Positions 17,146 through 26,816 of a DNA stretch of 64,000 bases are shown here, one piece after another. Each line of letters begins with the position of its first letter. Position 1 is the first letter of the stretch. The stretch covers positions 120,602 through 184,601 of the forward strand of contig JAHLLD010000009.1 in assembly GCA_020444325.1 (NCBI GenBank), given 5' to 3'. This DNA comes from a bacterium (GTDB lineage Bacteria > Bacteroidota > Ignavibacteria > SZUA-365). The position numbers and the translations under genes are program-made. Below the pieces are notes generated by a model, which saw only the letters and a program-made list of their open reading frames with translations, made no database searches and had not been told where the DNA came from.

Positions 17146-19020
17146 TTACTCCTGTGACGAGGAGCGTGTCAGCAGCTGCTCGATTCTCACCAGATCCTGT
17201 CGCACCGCAGCACGCGCATTTTCATCACGCTCGAGCTCAAGGTAAGCCCGCAGCTGTTGTGCGGCTTCCTGCAGTCTGCCGGCGCGAAAGAGAAGCAACC
17301 CGAGGTTGCGATGTGCCGCGGCCAGTCGCGGATCATGTTCCAGAGACTTTTTCCAATACCCGTAGGCATACTGCGGCTTATTCGCCTGCATCCAGAGGTT
17401 GCCGAAGTTGAAAAACGCCAGCGCATACGTCGAATCCTTCCGTATCGCGGCACGATACTGTGCCGCAGCTTCATCTGATCGCTGCTGCGCCGCGAGCGCA
17501 TTTCCCAGATTGGTCATTCCCTCTGCGCTCTGTCGTTCTTCGACCGCATGCCTGAATTCTTCCTCCGCCCTCGCATAGTTTCCCTTCCCGAACGCCGACT
17601 TTCCAAGCTTGATATATTCGAGTGAGAAATCCTGTGGCTGCGCAGGCTGCAGAAGCAGAAGCAAGCCGCCAGCCAAAACCGTCGCAGCAACGGGGACTCG
17701 ATACGTGCGCATATCTACTCGCTTCCGGATGCCTTCATACAGCAGCATCGCAGCGGCTCCTGCATAACAGAACAGCAACGGCATGACTGGCAGACGCATA
17801 CGCGTGCTGATGAAAAACACCGCTGTCACCAGCACAAACGTCAGCAGGAACAGGGCTGGCAGCCAGGAAGATATCGGCGGAGCTTTTCGAAACAGCATGC
17901 CCAGACCGGCAGCACTGAAGAGGAACAGGACGGGGAACGCCGCCTGTGGCAGCGCCGGCAACGCCCCGTACCGCGTCACGAAGAACTGCAGACTCATTCC
18001 CAGTTGATCAATCTCATGCGGATAAAAGAAGAGGATGAGCTTCCGCAGGTAAAGTGTAATGGCGTCCACCGGATGCTTCCCCATCCACGACAGTGCCCGA
18101 TCCCGCCACCAGGCGGACAGTTCAGATGCATTGAGTTCCCTGCCTGTCTGCTGCTCCGCCCACGCCCTTCCTCCCAGATCCGCATCCAGATCAACGGGCT
18201 CAGGCATTGTGTACTGTCCCTCCGCCTTCGCATTGTTCCCGGCGTACAGGTTGAATCCGAAAGATGCGGTGACAGGGAGGAACACACCTTCCGTCGTTGC
18301 ATTATGGACTGTTGTTGGAAGCAAACACAGCAAAACAAGAGCCGTGTATAGCAAAACGTTGACCTTCTGAATTTTCTCTCTGAGTGCAGGAAGGAACATC
18401 CATGCCAGCAGAAACACAGGCAGAAACAGCAGGACGCTCGCACGCGTCATGCCCGCGAAACCCAGTGCGAGCGCGGCAAATATCCAGTCCCTGCGCTGGT
18501 GCAGGTCGACGGCTCTCAGAAGAAAAAACACCGCGAGCATGACGAGCAGCGTCAGCAACGATTCCGTCAGCAGCAATCCGTCAAAATAAATCAGTGGTGC
18601 ATATATGGCTGTGAGTGCGCCAGCGATGATGCCGGCTCCTGCCGAGTGCATCCTTCGTCCAGCAAGCGCAGCCAGGACTGCCGTCATTGCCCCAAAGCCG
18701 GCCTGGAGAATGCGCATCCAGAGTTCCATGTTCCCGGTAACTGCAGATACTGCGGCCAGCAGGTAGGGATAAAGAGGCGACATGAAAAACGCCTCCCGTA
18801 TTCCACCAGCGGAAAGAATATCCGCAGAGAGTTGTACGTAGAGGCGAGAATCCGAAAAATGCTCGAGGTAAAACGGAGTTTCCTGCAGACGCAGAAGGAA
18901 GATCAGGCGAAGTCCGGCACCAAGCGCAGCTATCGCGATCACGGCAACAAGGAAGCGCTTCCCTGTCCCGCCGTTGTGCTCGGAAGGTTTCCGCTTCGTT
19001 CCTGCAGGTGCTGTTCCCAT
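17146..19020 (-). CDS. GT-C-type glycosyltransferase-like membrane protein with C-terminal TPR repeats
   Basis: A 624-residue protein. The N-terminal ~430 residues hold about 11 membrane helices. The first periplasmic loop has an acidic pair (F-S-D-S-R-L-Y-V-Q-L), the usual catalytic/metal Asp position of GT-C/PMT-like (GT39/GT83) transferases that use polyprenyl-phosphate sugars. After the last helix (G-G-L-L-L-L-L) come about four TPR units from residue ~455 (Y-A-R-A-E-E-E-F-R-H-A-V, then A-L-A-F-F-N-F-G-N-L-W). Such GT-C plus TPR fusions occur in lipoprotein/S-layer or protein O-glycosylation contexts. The acceptor here is unknown. It ends next to the shared terminator. Confidence 0.8.
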   Translation of the reverse strand: MGTAPAGTKRKPSEHNGGTGKRFLVAVIAIAALGAGLRLIFLLRLQETPFYLEHFSDSRLYVQLSADILSAGGIREAFFMSPLYPYLLAAVSAVTGNMELWMRILQAGFGAMTAVLAALAGRRMHSAGAGIIAGALTAIYAPLIYFDGLLLTESLLTLLVMLAVFFLLRAVDLHQRRDWIFAALALGFAGMTRASVLLFLPVFLLAWMFLPALREKIQKVNVLLYTALVLLCLLPTTVHNATTEGVFLPVTASFGFNLYAGNNAKAEGQYTMPEPVDLDADLGGRAWAEQQTGRELNASELSAWWRDRALSWMGKHPVDAITLYLRKLILFFYPHEIDQLGMSLQFFVTRYGALPALPQAAFPVLFLFSAAGLGMLFRKAPPISSWLPALFLLTFVLVTAVFFISTRMRLPVMPLLFCYAGAAAMLLYEGIRKRVDMRTYRVPVAATVLAGGLLLLLQPAQPQDFSLEYIKLGKSAFGKGNYARAEEEFRHAVEERQSAEGMTNLGNALAAQQRSDEAAAQYRAAIRKDSTYALAFFNFGNLWMQANKPQYAYGYWKKSLEHDPRLAAAHRNLGLLLFRAGRLQEAAQQLRAYLELERDENARAAVRQDLVRIEQLLTRSSSQE

Positions 19021-19048
19021 ATCCAGGTATTACGCGTCTAACGATGTC

Positions 19049-20272
19049 TTATCGCGTCAACGACATGCGGCGCATTTCCATGTGTGCACCGGCGCTGAGG
19101 CGATAGAAGTACGTACCCGGAACGAGGCCATCGAGAGAGACCTCGATGAAATGTCTTCCTTTCGCATACTGTCCCTCGGCAACGGTTCGAATCTTGCGGC
19201 CCAGCGCGTCATAGAGATCCAGTTGCAGCGTTCCGGCGTCCGCCATTTGCAATGCGACAGTAGTCATACCGGTCGCGATGGAGGCGGGATTCGGGTAATT
19301 CTGTGCCATAAGAAAGCCAGTACTGCGCGGGACATGAATCTCTACGGTCGGTGAGAGCTCATTCGTCCCATCAAAATCAACCTGTCTCAACCTGTAGACT
19401 ACACTCCCATCTTCCTGCGCCGCAAGATCAGGGTGCTCGTCAATGAACTGATAATCCTTCCGCATGCTTGTACTGCCATGTCCCTGCACGAAGCCAATCT
19501 GCTGCCAAATCCTTGGGCCGGCTGCGGATGAAGCAGCGAGGCGCTCAATATGGAAGCCCATGTTATTTTCTTCTGATGCTGTAGACCATGACAGCTGTGC
19601 CTGGCCTTCAGTGTACCTGGCGGTGAAAGACTGCAATTCCACGGGATAGCCATCAGGGTAGCACACCCGGGCTTCCGCCCAGAGGTCCACACTATCCTGC
19701 CGAGCCAATCCCAGCTGATTCTTGACAACGAGTGTGGCAAGCGTCGTATCTCCCGCGCTCCCAATGGTCACAGAACGACGGGGGTTATCGGCGGGAGTTC
19801 TGAGAAGGATGCGTGCCACATCGCCGGAAGGACCGCGCAGTCTCCAACTCAACCAGAAATCAGCAGGTGTGGGATACACACGTGCAGTGGGATCGTCTAC
19901 CTGGAATTCGACGATGTAGTATGCATCAGGGACATTCCCCTGAAGGTTGGGTGGAATGAGCAGAGAGAACTGATCGAGAATGACCTGCTGCGGGAGCTGG
20001 TCCTTCAGTACGCGAAGATCCAGTGTATCCGGGGTCAGTCCGCTGGTCGTCGCACGTGCTACACCAAACCCGACAAAGGCAGAGTCCACGTCCGTTTTGT
20101 AACTGACAGACATACGCACGGCCCACCATGACGTCGGCATCGCCTCGGTGTATGCAAGCGTCTGTCCCGTAGGATTGAAATAACGCAGGGGTTCACAGGG
20201 TGGCAGTGTCTGCGCAATGGCGGTGGACATGAATACGACAATCAGGAAGGGGTACAGCGTATACAGGCGCAT
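19049..20272 (-). CDS. Secreted protein with T9SS C-terminal sorting domain
   Basis: Start placed at 20272, where the signal peptide begins (M-R-L-Y-T-L-Y-P-F-L, cleavage after A-I-A-Q); the frame is open to 20338. The middle is beta-rich without enzyme motifs. Residues ~235-320 look like a fibronectin-like segment that often precedes sorting domains (F-T-A-R-Y-T-E-G-Q-A-Q-L-S-W). The last ~85 residues are a T9SS type A domain (N-Y-P-N-P-A, L-D-L-Y-D-A-L-G-R, P-G-T-Y-F-Y-R-L). Expected to be exported by Sec, then across the outer membrane by T9SS, with the domain removed. Function unknown. Confidence 0.83.
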   Translation of the reverse strand: MRLYTLYPFLIVVFMSTAIAQTLPPCEPLRYFNPTGQTLAYTEAMPTSWWAVRMSVSYKTDVDSAFVGFGVARATTSGLTPDTLDLRVLKDQLPQQVILDQFSLLIPPNLQGNVPDAYYIVEFQVDDPTARVYPTPADFWLSWRLRGPSGDVARILLRTPADNPRRSVTIGSAGDTTLATLVVKNQLGLARQDSVDLWAEARVCYPDGYPVELQSFTARYTEGQAQLSWSTASEENNMGFHIERLAASSAAGPRIWQQIGFVQGHGSTSMRKDYQFIDEHPDLAAQEDGSVVYRLRQVDFDGTNELSPTVEIHVPRSTGFLMAQNYPNPASIATGMTTVALQMADAGTLQLDLYDALGRKIRTVAEGQYAKGRHFIEVSLDGLVPGTYFYRLSAGAHMEMRRMSLTR

Positions 20273-20354
20273 AGATATCATCCAGTCGGGTTCAGAGGAA
20301 TAGTTCAAAGTAAAAAGAATGTGGAAAACTTCCCACAATCCGCGGCAGGTGCGT

Positions 20355-20390
20355 TACAAAAACAACCCTCCCCGCAATGCGGGGAGGGTT
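20355..20390 (-). terminator. Intrinsic terminator of the 1258-residue secreted protein gene
   Basis: A near-perfect GC-rich hairpin (AACCCTCCCCGC arm and its complement, very short loop) lies 43 bp past the stop of the minus-strand gene at 20433. On that strand it is followed by a T-rich run (TTGTTTTTGT). Confidence 0.8.
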
Positions 20391-20432
20391 GAAGAACGGA
20401 CTGATGTCCGAGTAATGCGGGGAAACCTCCGC

Positions 20433-23400
20433 TTACTTGGACAGCATCATCTTCTTCGTGCTCGTGAAGGTGCTTCCGCCATCGGCGGGGATAGCATCGA
20501 GACGATAGAAGTAGCTGCCGGACGGAACTTCGACGCCGCTCTGGTCCACGCCCTTCCAGCTGATAGTGTACGTACCGGCATCCTGCGCCTGGCTGACGAG
20601 CGTTGCGACCTCGCGGCCGAGCATGTCAATGATGCGCAGAGAAACGGTGCTGTTCTTTTCAAGCGTGTAGGAAATGGTCGTGGAAGGATTGAACGGATTC
20701 GGGTAGTTCTGCTCGAGAGCAAATGCACCTGCGACAGGCGGCTTCTCAGTCGGAATCTGCTTGCGGACACTCGGCACGGTGTAGACAATGCCGAGGTTGC
20801 CGTTGAACTCATTCACGAAAGTGATGTCGCCGTATGCACTGGTCTTCGCGACCGGCAGTGCGTTCGCAAACGCTTCGTTCACCGGACCATCCTTCTTGAA
20901 GGAATGTTTGGTCGGCTTGAGCGTAAGATCCTGTGAAGCGATCCAGGTTACGAGTTCTTCCTTGGAGGAAACCTCGGGGAACTCAACCGTCGGCTGCGGG
21001 GGAGCAGCAACAACGGTGGGAGCGTTCGGATTCACAGCACTCGGAGCAATCTCGAGGCTGCTGTAGTCCGGCGTCCATGCGCGTTCGATGTCATAAAGAG
21101 CATCGATCTTCTGGACGAGCGCTCCGAATTCGGCATTGCGCTCGTAAACGAATGCAACGTCGTTGCCCTTGGCAACTGCGGCGGACAGCTCAGCATCGGC
21201 GGCAGCGTTCATGTCGCCGGCGAAGTAAATCGTGCTGTTCTCGCAGGTGGCGAGGCTGGCTTCGTCGAGGTTGACCAGTGCCGGCTCGATGCCACGGCTG
21301 CTGACGACATCGATCAGCTCGTTGAGCTGGTTGCGATTGGTGTTGTCGTCGAATGCGATAACCGGGGTGGCCTGGACAAGCAGGTCGTATTCGATGAGGT
21401 CATTAACCGGATTCTGATCGTCAGGGTTACGCGTGAAGTATGCCTTGATGTGATAGATACCGCCATTGGCAGGCGTCCACTTGGCCATGTTAATGGTCAG
21501 CGTCTGGAAGCCCTGGATGCCGTTGTACGGCGCATTGGCGATGTTGATCATATCACTGTAAAGCAGGTTGTTTCCAGCGTCATAGATACCGAGATAGACG
21601 TTGCAGTCCTTGGTAAGACCACCCTGGTCGGAGTTCGCGGTAATGTTGACGGAAGGAGTGACTTCCTGACCAACGGCAATGGCTTCCGTCGGGGAGTTCT
21701 GGCTGCTGAAGCGCACCCAGTTGACGGAGAAGTCATTGAGCGTGGTCATGTTCACGCGCATCGGGAAGGTGTGGTTCGAGTAGTCCTGCGCTGCGGACTG
21801 TGCGGAACCCCAACCCACCGCCGGCGGAGCAGTGTTGTCGAGCGACAGGTAACCAAGCATGGTACCGGTGCTGCTGGTCGGACCGAGAGGACCGAAGTTG
21901 TCACTGAACAGATAGTCCCAGTAACGATCAGTCAGTGCAGGGATGGCGCCCCAGGTGTAGGGATACAGCAGGATGCCACCGGTGCTGACCTGATCAAGTG
22001 TGAAGACATACGAACCCTGCGGGAGATCCACCGAACCACCGGCGGCCACATCCGGATTGCCATTGGCATCGACCGGATAGATCGGGAAGGTACGCCAGTT
22101 GCCTTCGACGTATGCTTCCTCGAGAACCGTGGTGGAACGACCGACGAGCGTCAGCGGGGCTCCGGCGAAACCGTTGGAGGTCTTCCAGATACTGATGCGG
22201 GCGTCAGCCTTCGGGGTAATGGGTGCGGTACCATCGTCGAACTTGTAGTCAACGCTGGAAACCTTCGTCGTCGGGACACCGAAGAGCGAGAACGTCACAC
22301 CAATACCCTGTCCGTTACCGAGCACGGCGGTGGCGACTGCGTTCACGTTCTGCGGATCAATATACTTGTTCCACTGGGTGAGCTTGTCACCGAAGTAGGA
22401 AATCGAAATCGGATTGACGTCAATCGCGGGGGACTCAAACTGATTGTCCGCCAGATCGTCGTCGTAACGCGCCTGCATGAGGTTGACGCGAAGATTATAG
22501 GTGCCCTGCGGGACCTGAATCACGTCAGCATTCACGAAGGAACCAGGCACGGCGGCATTCTCATCGAGCGTACCGGGGTATGCATACGGACCATGATAGT
22601 GCGTTGCCGAAGGCGGCGCGTAGTTGTTCTGATCCACGGCCATGATACGCTCGGTACCGACGGCATCACGCGGATACATTTTCTGCGTCGACCAGAAAAC
22701 CAGCATGGGATCCTGGACCTGCGCATGCTCCTTGTGCGGCGGAATCACACCGATAACATCGGAGAGATAGCCAACCGGCGAAGCAAATTCACCCGGGATC
22801 TCAACACCGGCCAGAGGACCGACAAATCCCTGATGACGCTCGGGATCGGGCACTTCACCACCACCGACCACGTACTCAACCTGCAGATAGGTGACGCGGA
22901 TGTGGCCGTAAAGCGGACCGTTCTCGTTGAAGGCATCATAGACGGTCACATAGTAGAGACCATCGACCGGGAATCCATCGAGCGAGCTCAGCGGCTGCAT
23001 CGGCTGGAAGTCACCGGTGAAAATCGGCGGCGCTGCGGGTGCGGGGGGCACGCCGACGCCATTGTCGATCTGTGTGGTGGCGAGATCGTCGAAGGTCACA
23101 CGGTCATAACCGGTAAGGTCAGCCGGCGACGGGGAGATGCAGGCGGCCAGACGGACACCACCAAAGGCGCCGGAAGGACCCTGCAGGGCGGATGCGACAG
23201 CATTACCCTGACCGGAAGGCCAGCCACCGATATACTGCTTTGCCTTGTAGCCGGGATCACCCATGCCAGGAGGTGCAGGCAGCGGAAGATTCAGATCGCC
23301 ATCGGGCACGCGACCGAAATAGATCGCGATATCCTCGGTCAGACCCTGGATGGGGCTGGCGGGATAGGTCGGCTCGACAGTGATGGTGACGCGGAAACGG

Positions 23401-24209
23401 CCAGAGGGGTAACCATTGGCTTCGGTTCCGATGAGTGCTCCGGGATGTCCGGAAATCAGCACGGGGAAGCAGTCGCCGTTAAGACCCACAAGCACACTGG
23501 GGTCGTTCGGGTAGTTGCACTGGCTGCCCGGGCTCTGCGCACTTCCGTCATTCGGAATCTGCGCGAGGTTGTTGGGATCGCCGAACTGTGCGGCGACACC
23601 GTTGATCTGGCCAAACAGGTTTCCACCACCCGGCCACAACACGTTGATGGCGGGGTTGAAGGGCTGAATCGGCTCAACGATCTGCTCGTTGAAATACAGC
23701 ACCCATGACTCGAGGAAACCATCCTGAGGAATGGCATTGATCGAAGCGTTGCGCTCATCCTTGATCTCGATCTGCCACCAACCCTGTGCGATCACACCGT
23801 TCATCTGTGAGAGCGGGGTTTCAGGAGCAATTGGACGATCATTGGGCTGGTCGCCCCAGGAGTTCGCCCGATCACGGAAGAGGAGATGGGAGCGCTCGGA
23901 TCCGATCGAGCCGTAAAGCGGCGTGGAACCGAGATTCCCGCTCTCCGCTTTCAGCACTACCTGCACACCCTTGGGCGAGGTAAGCGTGATGCGAAGGGTC
24001 GAGTACATGACGACCTTGGCATACATGGAAACGCGCACATCCGAAACCGGAACGGCCGCGGGAACATAAATCGCGTCGAGCGTTGTCTGTGCGCTGCGAA
24101 TCGGGAGATGGGGATTGCTGCTGTACTTATACGTACCGTTCGCAAAACCCACCTGCGTCAGCAGTATGCCTAGAAGAAAAACTGCAGAAAGAAGAGTCAA
24201 CTTCTTCAT
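20433..24209 (-). CDS. Very large T9SS-secreted protein with P-domain-like N-terminus
   Basis: A 1258-residue protein with a textbook AGGAGG ribosome-binding site and a signal peptide (M-K-K-L-T-L-L-S-A-V, cleavage near G-F-A-N). Residues ~45-175 resemble the jelly-roll P-domain of proprotein convertases (V-S-D-V-R-V-S-M-Y-A-K, L-R-I-T-L-T-S-P-K-G, W-W-Q-I-E-I-K-D). A second copy-like stretch occurs near 340-440. The long middle is beta-rich. The C-terminus is a classic T9SS type A domain (N-Y-P-N-P-F-N-P-S-T-T, D-M-L-G-R-E-V, G-S-Y-F-Y-R-L-D, ending K-K-M-M-L-S-K). No protease catalytic motif is visible. Probably an abundant cell-surface or matrix protein, given the strong translation signal and strong terminator. 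Confidence 0.87.
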   Translation of the reverse strand: MKKLTLLSAVFLLGILLTQVGFANGTYKYSSNPHLPIRSAQTTLDAIYVPAAVPVSDVRVSMYAKVVMYSTLRITLTSPKGVQVVLKAESGNLGSTPLYGSIGSERSHLLFRDRANSWGDQPNDRPIAPETPLSQMNGVIAQGWWQIEIKDERNASINAIPQDGFLESWVLYFNEQIVEPIQPFNPAINVLWPGGGNLFGQINGVAAQFGDPNNLAQIPNDGSAQSPGSQCNYPNDPSVLVGLNGDCFPVLISGHPGALIGTEANGYPSGRFRVTITVEPTYPASPIQGLTEDIAIYFGRVPDGDLNLPLPAPPGMGDPGYKAKQYIGGWPSGQGNAVASALQGPSGAFGGVRLAACISPSPADLTGYDRVTFDDLATTQIDNGVGVPPAPAAPPIFTGDFQPMQPLSSLDGFPVDGLYYVTVYDAFNENGPLYGHIRVTYLQVEYVVGGGEVPDPERHQGFVGPLAGVEIPGEFASPVGYLSDVIGVIPPHKEHAQVQDPMLVFWSTQKMYPRDAVGTERIMAVDQNNYAPPSATHYHGPYAYPGTLDENAAVPGSFVNADVIQVPQGTYNLRVNLMQARYDDDLADNQFESPAIDVNPISISYFGDKLTQWNKYIDPQNVNAVATAVLGNGQGIGVTFSLFGVPTTKVSSVDYKFDDGTAPITPKADARISIWKTSNGFAGAPLTLVGRSTTVLEEAYVEGNWRTFPIYPVDANGNPDVAAGGSVDLPQGSYVFTLDQVSTGGILLYPYTWGAIPALTDRYWDYLFSDNFGPLGPTSSTGTMLGYLSLDNTAPPAVGWGSAQSAAQDYSNHTFPMRVNMTTLNDFSVNWVRFSSQNSPTEAIAVGQEVTPSVNITANSDQGGLTKDCNVYLGIYDAGNNLLYSDMINIANAPYNGIQGFQTLTINMAKWTPANGGIYHIKAYFTRNPDDQNPVNDLIEYDLLVQATPVIAFDDNTNRNQLNELIDVVSSRGIEPALVNLDEASLATCENSTIYFAGDMNAAADAELSAAVAKGNDVAFVYERNAEFGALVQKIDALYDIERAWTPDYSSLEIAPSAVNPNAPTVVAAPPQPTVEFPEVSSKEELVTWIASQDLTLKPTKHSFKKDGPVNEAFANALPVAKTSAYGDITFVNEFNGNLGIVYTVPSVRKQIPTEKPPVAGAFALEQNYPNPFNPSTTISYTLEKNSTVSLRIIDMLGREVATLVSQAQDAGTYTISWKGVDQSGVEVPSGSYFYRLDAIPADGGSTFTSTKKMMLSK

Positions 24210-24512
24210 GAAATACCTCCTAGCAGTTGGGGAATAATTGAGCAGTTATGGTTCATCAGCTTCTGTTGTATTTGTAAGCGTGATTCAGAAAGCCTGTAGA
24301 AAAACGACGGTCCAACGGACTCCGGGAGCGACAGTCGCGTGCAGAGATTTTTTCCAGTTGCTCCAGAGTGGTATCCGTGTAACCAATGCGTTTCTTAATA
24401 GATAAGAACAAGTTAACCATGGGGTGTACGAATGTCAAGCGATTCCAGCGCCGTTTTTCAGGGGGAAATGGCCGCTTTAAGGTGATGGAATGACCGGCAT
24501 CCCGTTCGTGAG
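24210..24512. other. Intergenic region, no gene seen
   Basis: About 300 bp between two minus-strand cargo genes. It should contain the promoter and long leader of the 1258-residue protein gene; the AGGAGG lies at its left edge. A 60-codon minus-strand open frame (24256-24438) lacks a ribosome-binding site and family resemblance and is not called. I see no clear riboswitch or terminator. Confidence 0.5.
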
Positions 24513-26276
24513 TCAGCGTGCAAGATACATTTTTTTTGTTTGCGAACCAGCGCCCGTACGCATTTTGTAAAAATACATTCCGGCCGGATAATCCCCGGCT
24601 TCGAAGACGGCGGAATAATCGCCGGGATCCTGTGATTCCGAAACCAGCGTCACCACTTCGTTTCCCATCATGTCGTATATCGTGAGCTGCACCCGGGTGC
24701 GTTTGCTCAGTGTGTACGGGATCTCCGTGCTTTCACTGAAGGGATTGGGGTCATTGTCTCCGAGTGAGAAATTCAGGATGGCCTCCAGGCCGATGGGGAC
24801 TTCCTCCGAAAACAGGGCCGTACCATCGGTATTGACCTTGCGGAGACGGTAATACGCGACTCTGCGTCCTCCCCAGGCATCGGTGAGCAGATAAACCTGA
24901 TGCCGCTCGAGGAGACGCAGCGGTTCAACCCTTTCAAATACGGTGTATTTCCCGGATGCACTCCGTTTTTCCACTTCGTAATATTCCACCTTTGATTCAT
25001 CGAAGGTTTCCCAGTTCATACGCACCGTATCATCAACCAGCTCCGCATTGAACGCGAGGAGCTCGATGCGCAGAGGCGTGGTCGAAACGACAAGACGAGG
25101 TAGATTGTATGCGGTCAGCGCGAGACTGTCTCCCTGCGCCTGGGCCGGGATTCTGCCATCGGCCCCACCGTCAAAAGAGAAAAGTGCAAGCAGCGAGGTT
25201 TCGTAGCCGCTCAGTGCAAGATCCTTGTAATACGCGATCTCCTCTTCACTGCGGCAGCTCTCCCATACGCGAAGCTCTTCGAACTGTCCGCGCGCAAAAA
25301 CGCTGTGCGCGAGGTTGCTGCCGAGCAGCAGCTGATCAGCGGAGACAAGGCGCATGCGTGGAGGCAGATGCAGGGTATCGGCGGCAATCCCGTCAATGAA
25401 CAGCATCGCCTGCAGGCTGTCACTGCACCAGCTGGCGGCAATGTGGTGCCACGTCCCATCGGCGACGAAGGTCCGTGTATGGGTGGAATACAACCGGTCA
25501 CCATCCGCCGCCATCAACTGCACGGCCCCTCCCGCATCCACATCCATCGCGAAGGGGAATGCGGTCGTGAAGTCGTCGGGACGCGTACTGAGCAGCGGGA
25601 AATCGAAGGCGGAAGTGCGAAACCAGAATTCATAGGTAAAATCCCTGCGCAGCTGCGGAAGCAGACTCGCCACCGCCGGGAACGAACAGAACTGCCGCGC
25701 CCCTGAAAGCTCGAGGGCAGCGGTGCCGTTTCGCTCCGGATAGATGACATGCACAGGATGTGCACGTACCGAACCGAGGCTGTCCACAAAATTACTGGCT
25801 TCGGCAGGATCGGTGCTGCGCCAGACAAGTTTGCCGTTGACCTCCGTGGAAATCCCTGCAATAAACTTCAACTGGTACTGCCCTGTCGTCGCCGGGGTCA
25901 TGCGCAACAGAACGCGAACGTCCGCATCCGTATCCCTGCTGTAGCGGATGCTGTCGACAAATGCCATGACATAGTGGCCCGCTTCCGCTTCATAGTGTGA
26001 TGCGATCTGCGCGTTGCTGCGCAGGGGACGACGCGCACGATCGGAGACGTAGAATGCGCTGTTGACTTCGAAACTGTCGGGCAGCTGCACGACGAGTCCG
26101 ACCATTCCCCCTCCTCGCCCGATGACCGACCCGTCCACCGATACAGTGAATGCCTCGCCTACCGCAACTTCAGCGGGTACGTGGATGTGATCGATGAGCG
26201 ACAGACAGCCGGATAAAAGGAATATCGCCCCGAGAAGGGGCGATATCACATTCATTCTGCCGACGCTGCGTACCAT
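24513..26276 (-). CDS. LamG-domain surface protein with lipobox-like signal and T9SS sorting domain
   Basis: A 587-residue protein. The signal segment contains a lipobox-like L-L-S-G-C (Cys24 from the first ATG, Cys17 from the alternative ATG at 26255). Residues ~195-375 match a LamG/concanavalin-like jelly roll (Y-E-F-W-F-R-T, G-T-W-H-H-I-A-A-S-W, L-F-I-D-G, G-Q-F-E-E-L-R-V-W). A fibronectin-like segment follows, then a T9SS type A domain (N-D-P-N-P-F-S-E-S-T, Y-D-M-M-G-N-E-V-V-T-L-V, G-M-Y-F-Y-K-M-R). LamG domains bind glycans or proteins. It starts 16 bp after nuoI and may be co-transcribed by read-through. A lipobox and a T9SS tag in one protein is unusual. Confidence 0.82.
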   Translation of the reverse strand: MVRSVGRMNVISPLLGAIFLLSGCLSLIDHIHVPAEVAVGEAFTVSVDGSVIGRGGGMVGLVVQLPDSFEVNSAFYVSDRARRPLRSNAQIASHYEAEAGHYVMAFVDSIRYSRDTDADVRVLLRMTPATTGQYQLKFIAGISTEVNGKLVWRSTDPAEASNFVDSLGSVRAHPVHVIYPERNGTAALELSGARQFCSFPAVASLLPQLRRDFTYEFWFRTSAFDFPLLSTRPDDFTTAFPFAMDVDAGGAVQLMAADGDRLYSTHTRTFVADGTWHHIAASWCSDSLQAMLFIDGIAADTLHLPPRMRLVSADQLLLGSNLAHSVFARGQFEELRVWESCRSEEEIAYYKDLALSGYETSLLALFSFDGGADGRIPAQAQGDSLALTAYNLPRLVVSTTPLRIELLAFNAELVDDTVRMNWETFDESKVEYYEVEKRSASGKYTVFERVEPLRLLERHQVYLLTDAWGGRRVAYYRLRKVNTDGTALFSEEVPIGLEAILNFSLGDNDPNPFSESTEIPYTLSKRTRVQLTIYDMMGNEVVTLVSESQDPGDYSAVFEAGDYPAGMYFYKMRTGAGSQTKKMYLAR

Positions 26277-26291
26277 GAATGGGGAGAGAAA

Positions 26292-26789
26292 TCAGCGGTG
26301 GGCACGGAGAAATTCAAGACGCGGACGCAAGGTCTCGACGGGAGTCAGCAGCTGTTCTTTTCCGAGCACGGCGTCCTCGTACCTGGTAAACACCATCTCG
26401 TATCGCTGGCTCATGACGATCGCTTCTTCGGGACAGACTTCCTCACAGAAACCGCAGAAAATGCAGCGAAGCATGTTGATCTCAAAAAGCTCTGGATAAC
26501 GCTCTTTCTCATCCTCGGTCTCCGCTGCCTGCACTTCGATGGCGATGGCGGGACAGACTCTCGAACAGAGTCCGCAAGCGACGCAGCGCTCCACACCGTT
26601 TTCCTCCAAAACGAGCACCGGGGCACCACGATAGGATGCGGGTGGAATCCATTTTTCCTCCGGGTACTCACGGGTGTCCTTTTTCTTGAGCATCTGCTCG
26701 AGCGTGAGTTTCATGCCCTTGAGGATTTCGGGGATGTAGATCTTTTCCCAGAAACTGAGATTGTATTTATCCTGTGACTGCACTTGCAT
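26292..26789 (-). CDS. nuoI: NADH-quinone oxidoreductase subunit I
   Basis: A 165-residue ferredoxin-like subunit with two [4Fe-4S] motifs: Cys69/72/75/79 (C-V-A-C-G-L-C-S-R-V-C-P) and Cys109/112/115/119 (C-I-F-C-G-F-C-E-E-V-C-P). These are clusters N6a/N6b that pass electrons toward the quinone-site cluster N2. The N-terminal ~45 residues form the amphipathic helix that packs on NuoH. Located 27 bp downstream of nuoH. Length and both cluster motifs are normal. Confidence 0.96.
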   Translation of the reverse strand: MQVQSQDKYNLSFWEKIYIPEILKGMKLTLEQMLKKKDTREYPEEKWIPPASYRGAPVLVLEENGVERCVACGLCSRVCPAIAIEVQAAETEDEKERYPELFEINMLRCIFCGFCEEVCPEEAIVMSQRYEMVFTRYEDAVLGKEQLLTPVETLRPRLEFLRAHR

Positions 26790-26816
26790 ACTGTATTCCT
26801 TTCCTCTCGTTGCTTC

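Noticed and set aside
21450..23708. 752-codon plus-strand open frame
   Set aside because: It is antisense to the 1258-residue T9SS cargo gene, which has a ribosome-binding site, signal peptide and sorting tag; the reverse frame has no family resemblance.
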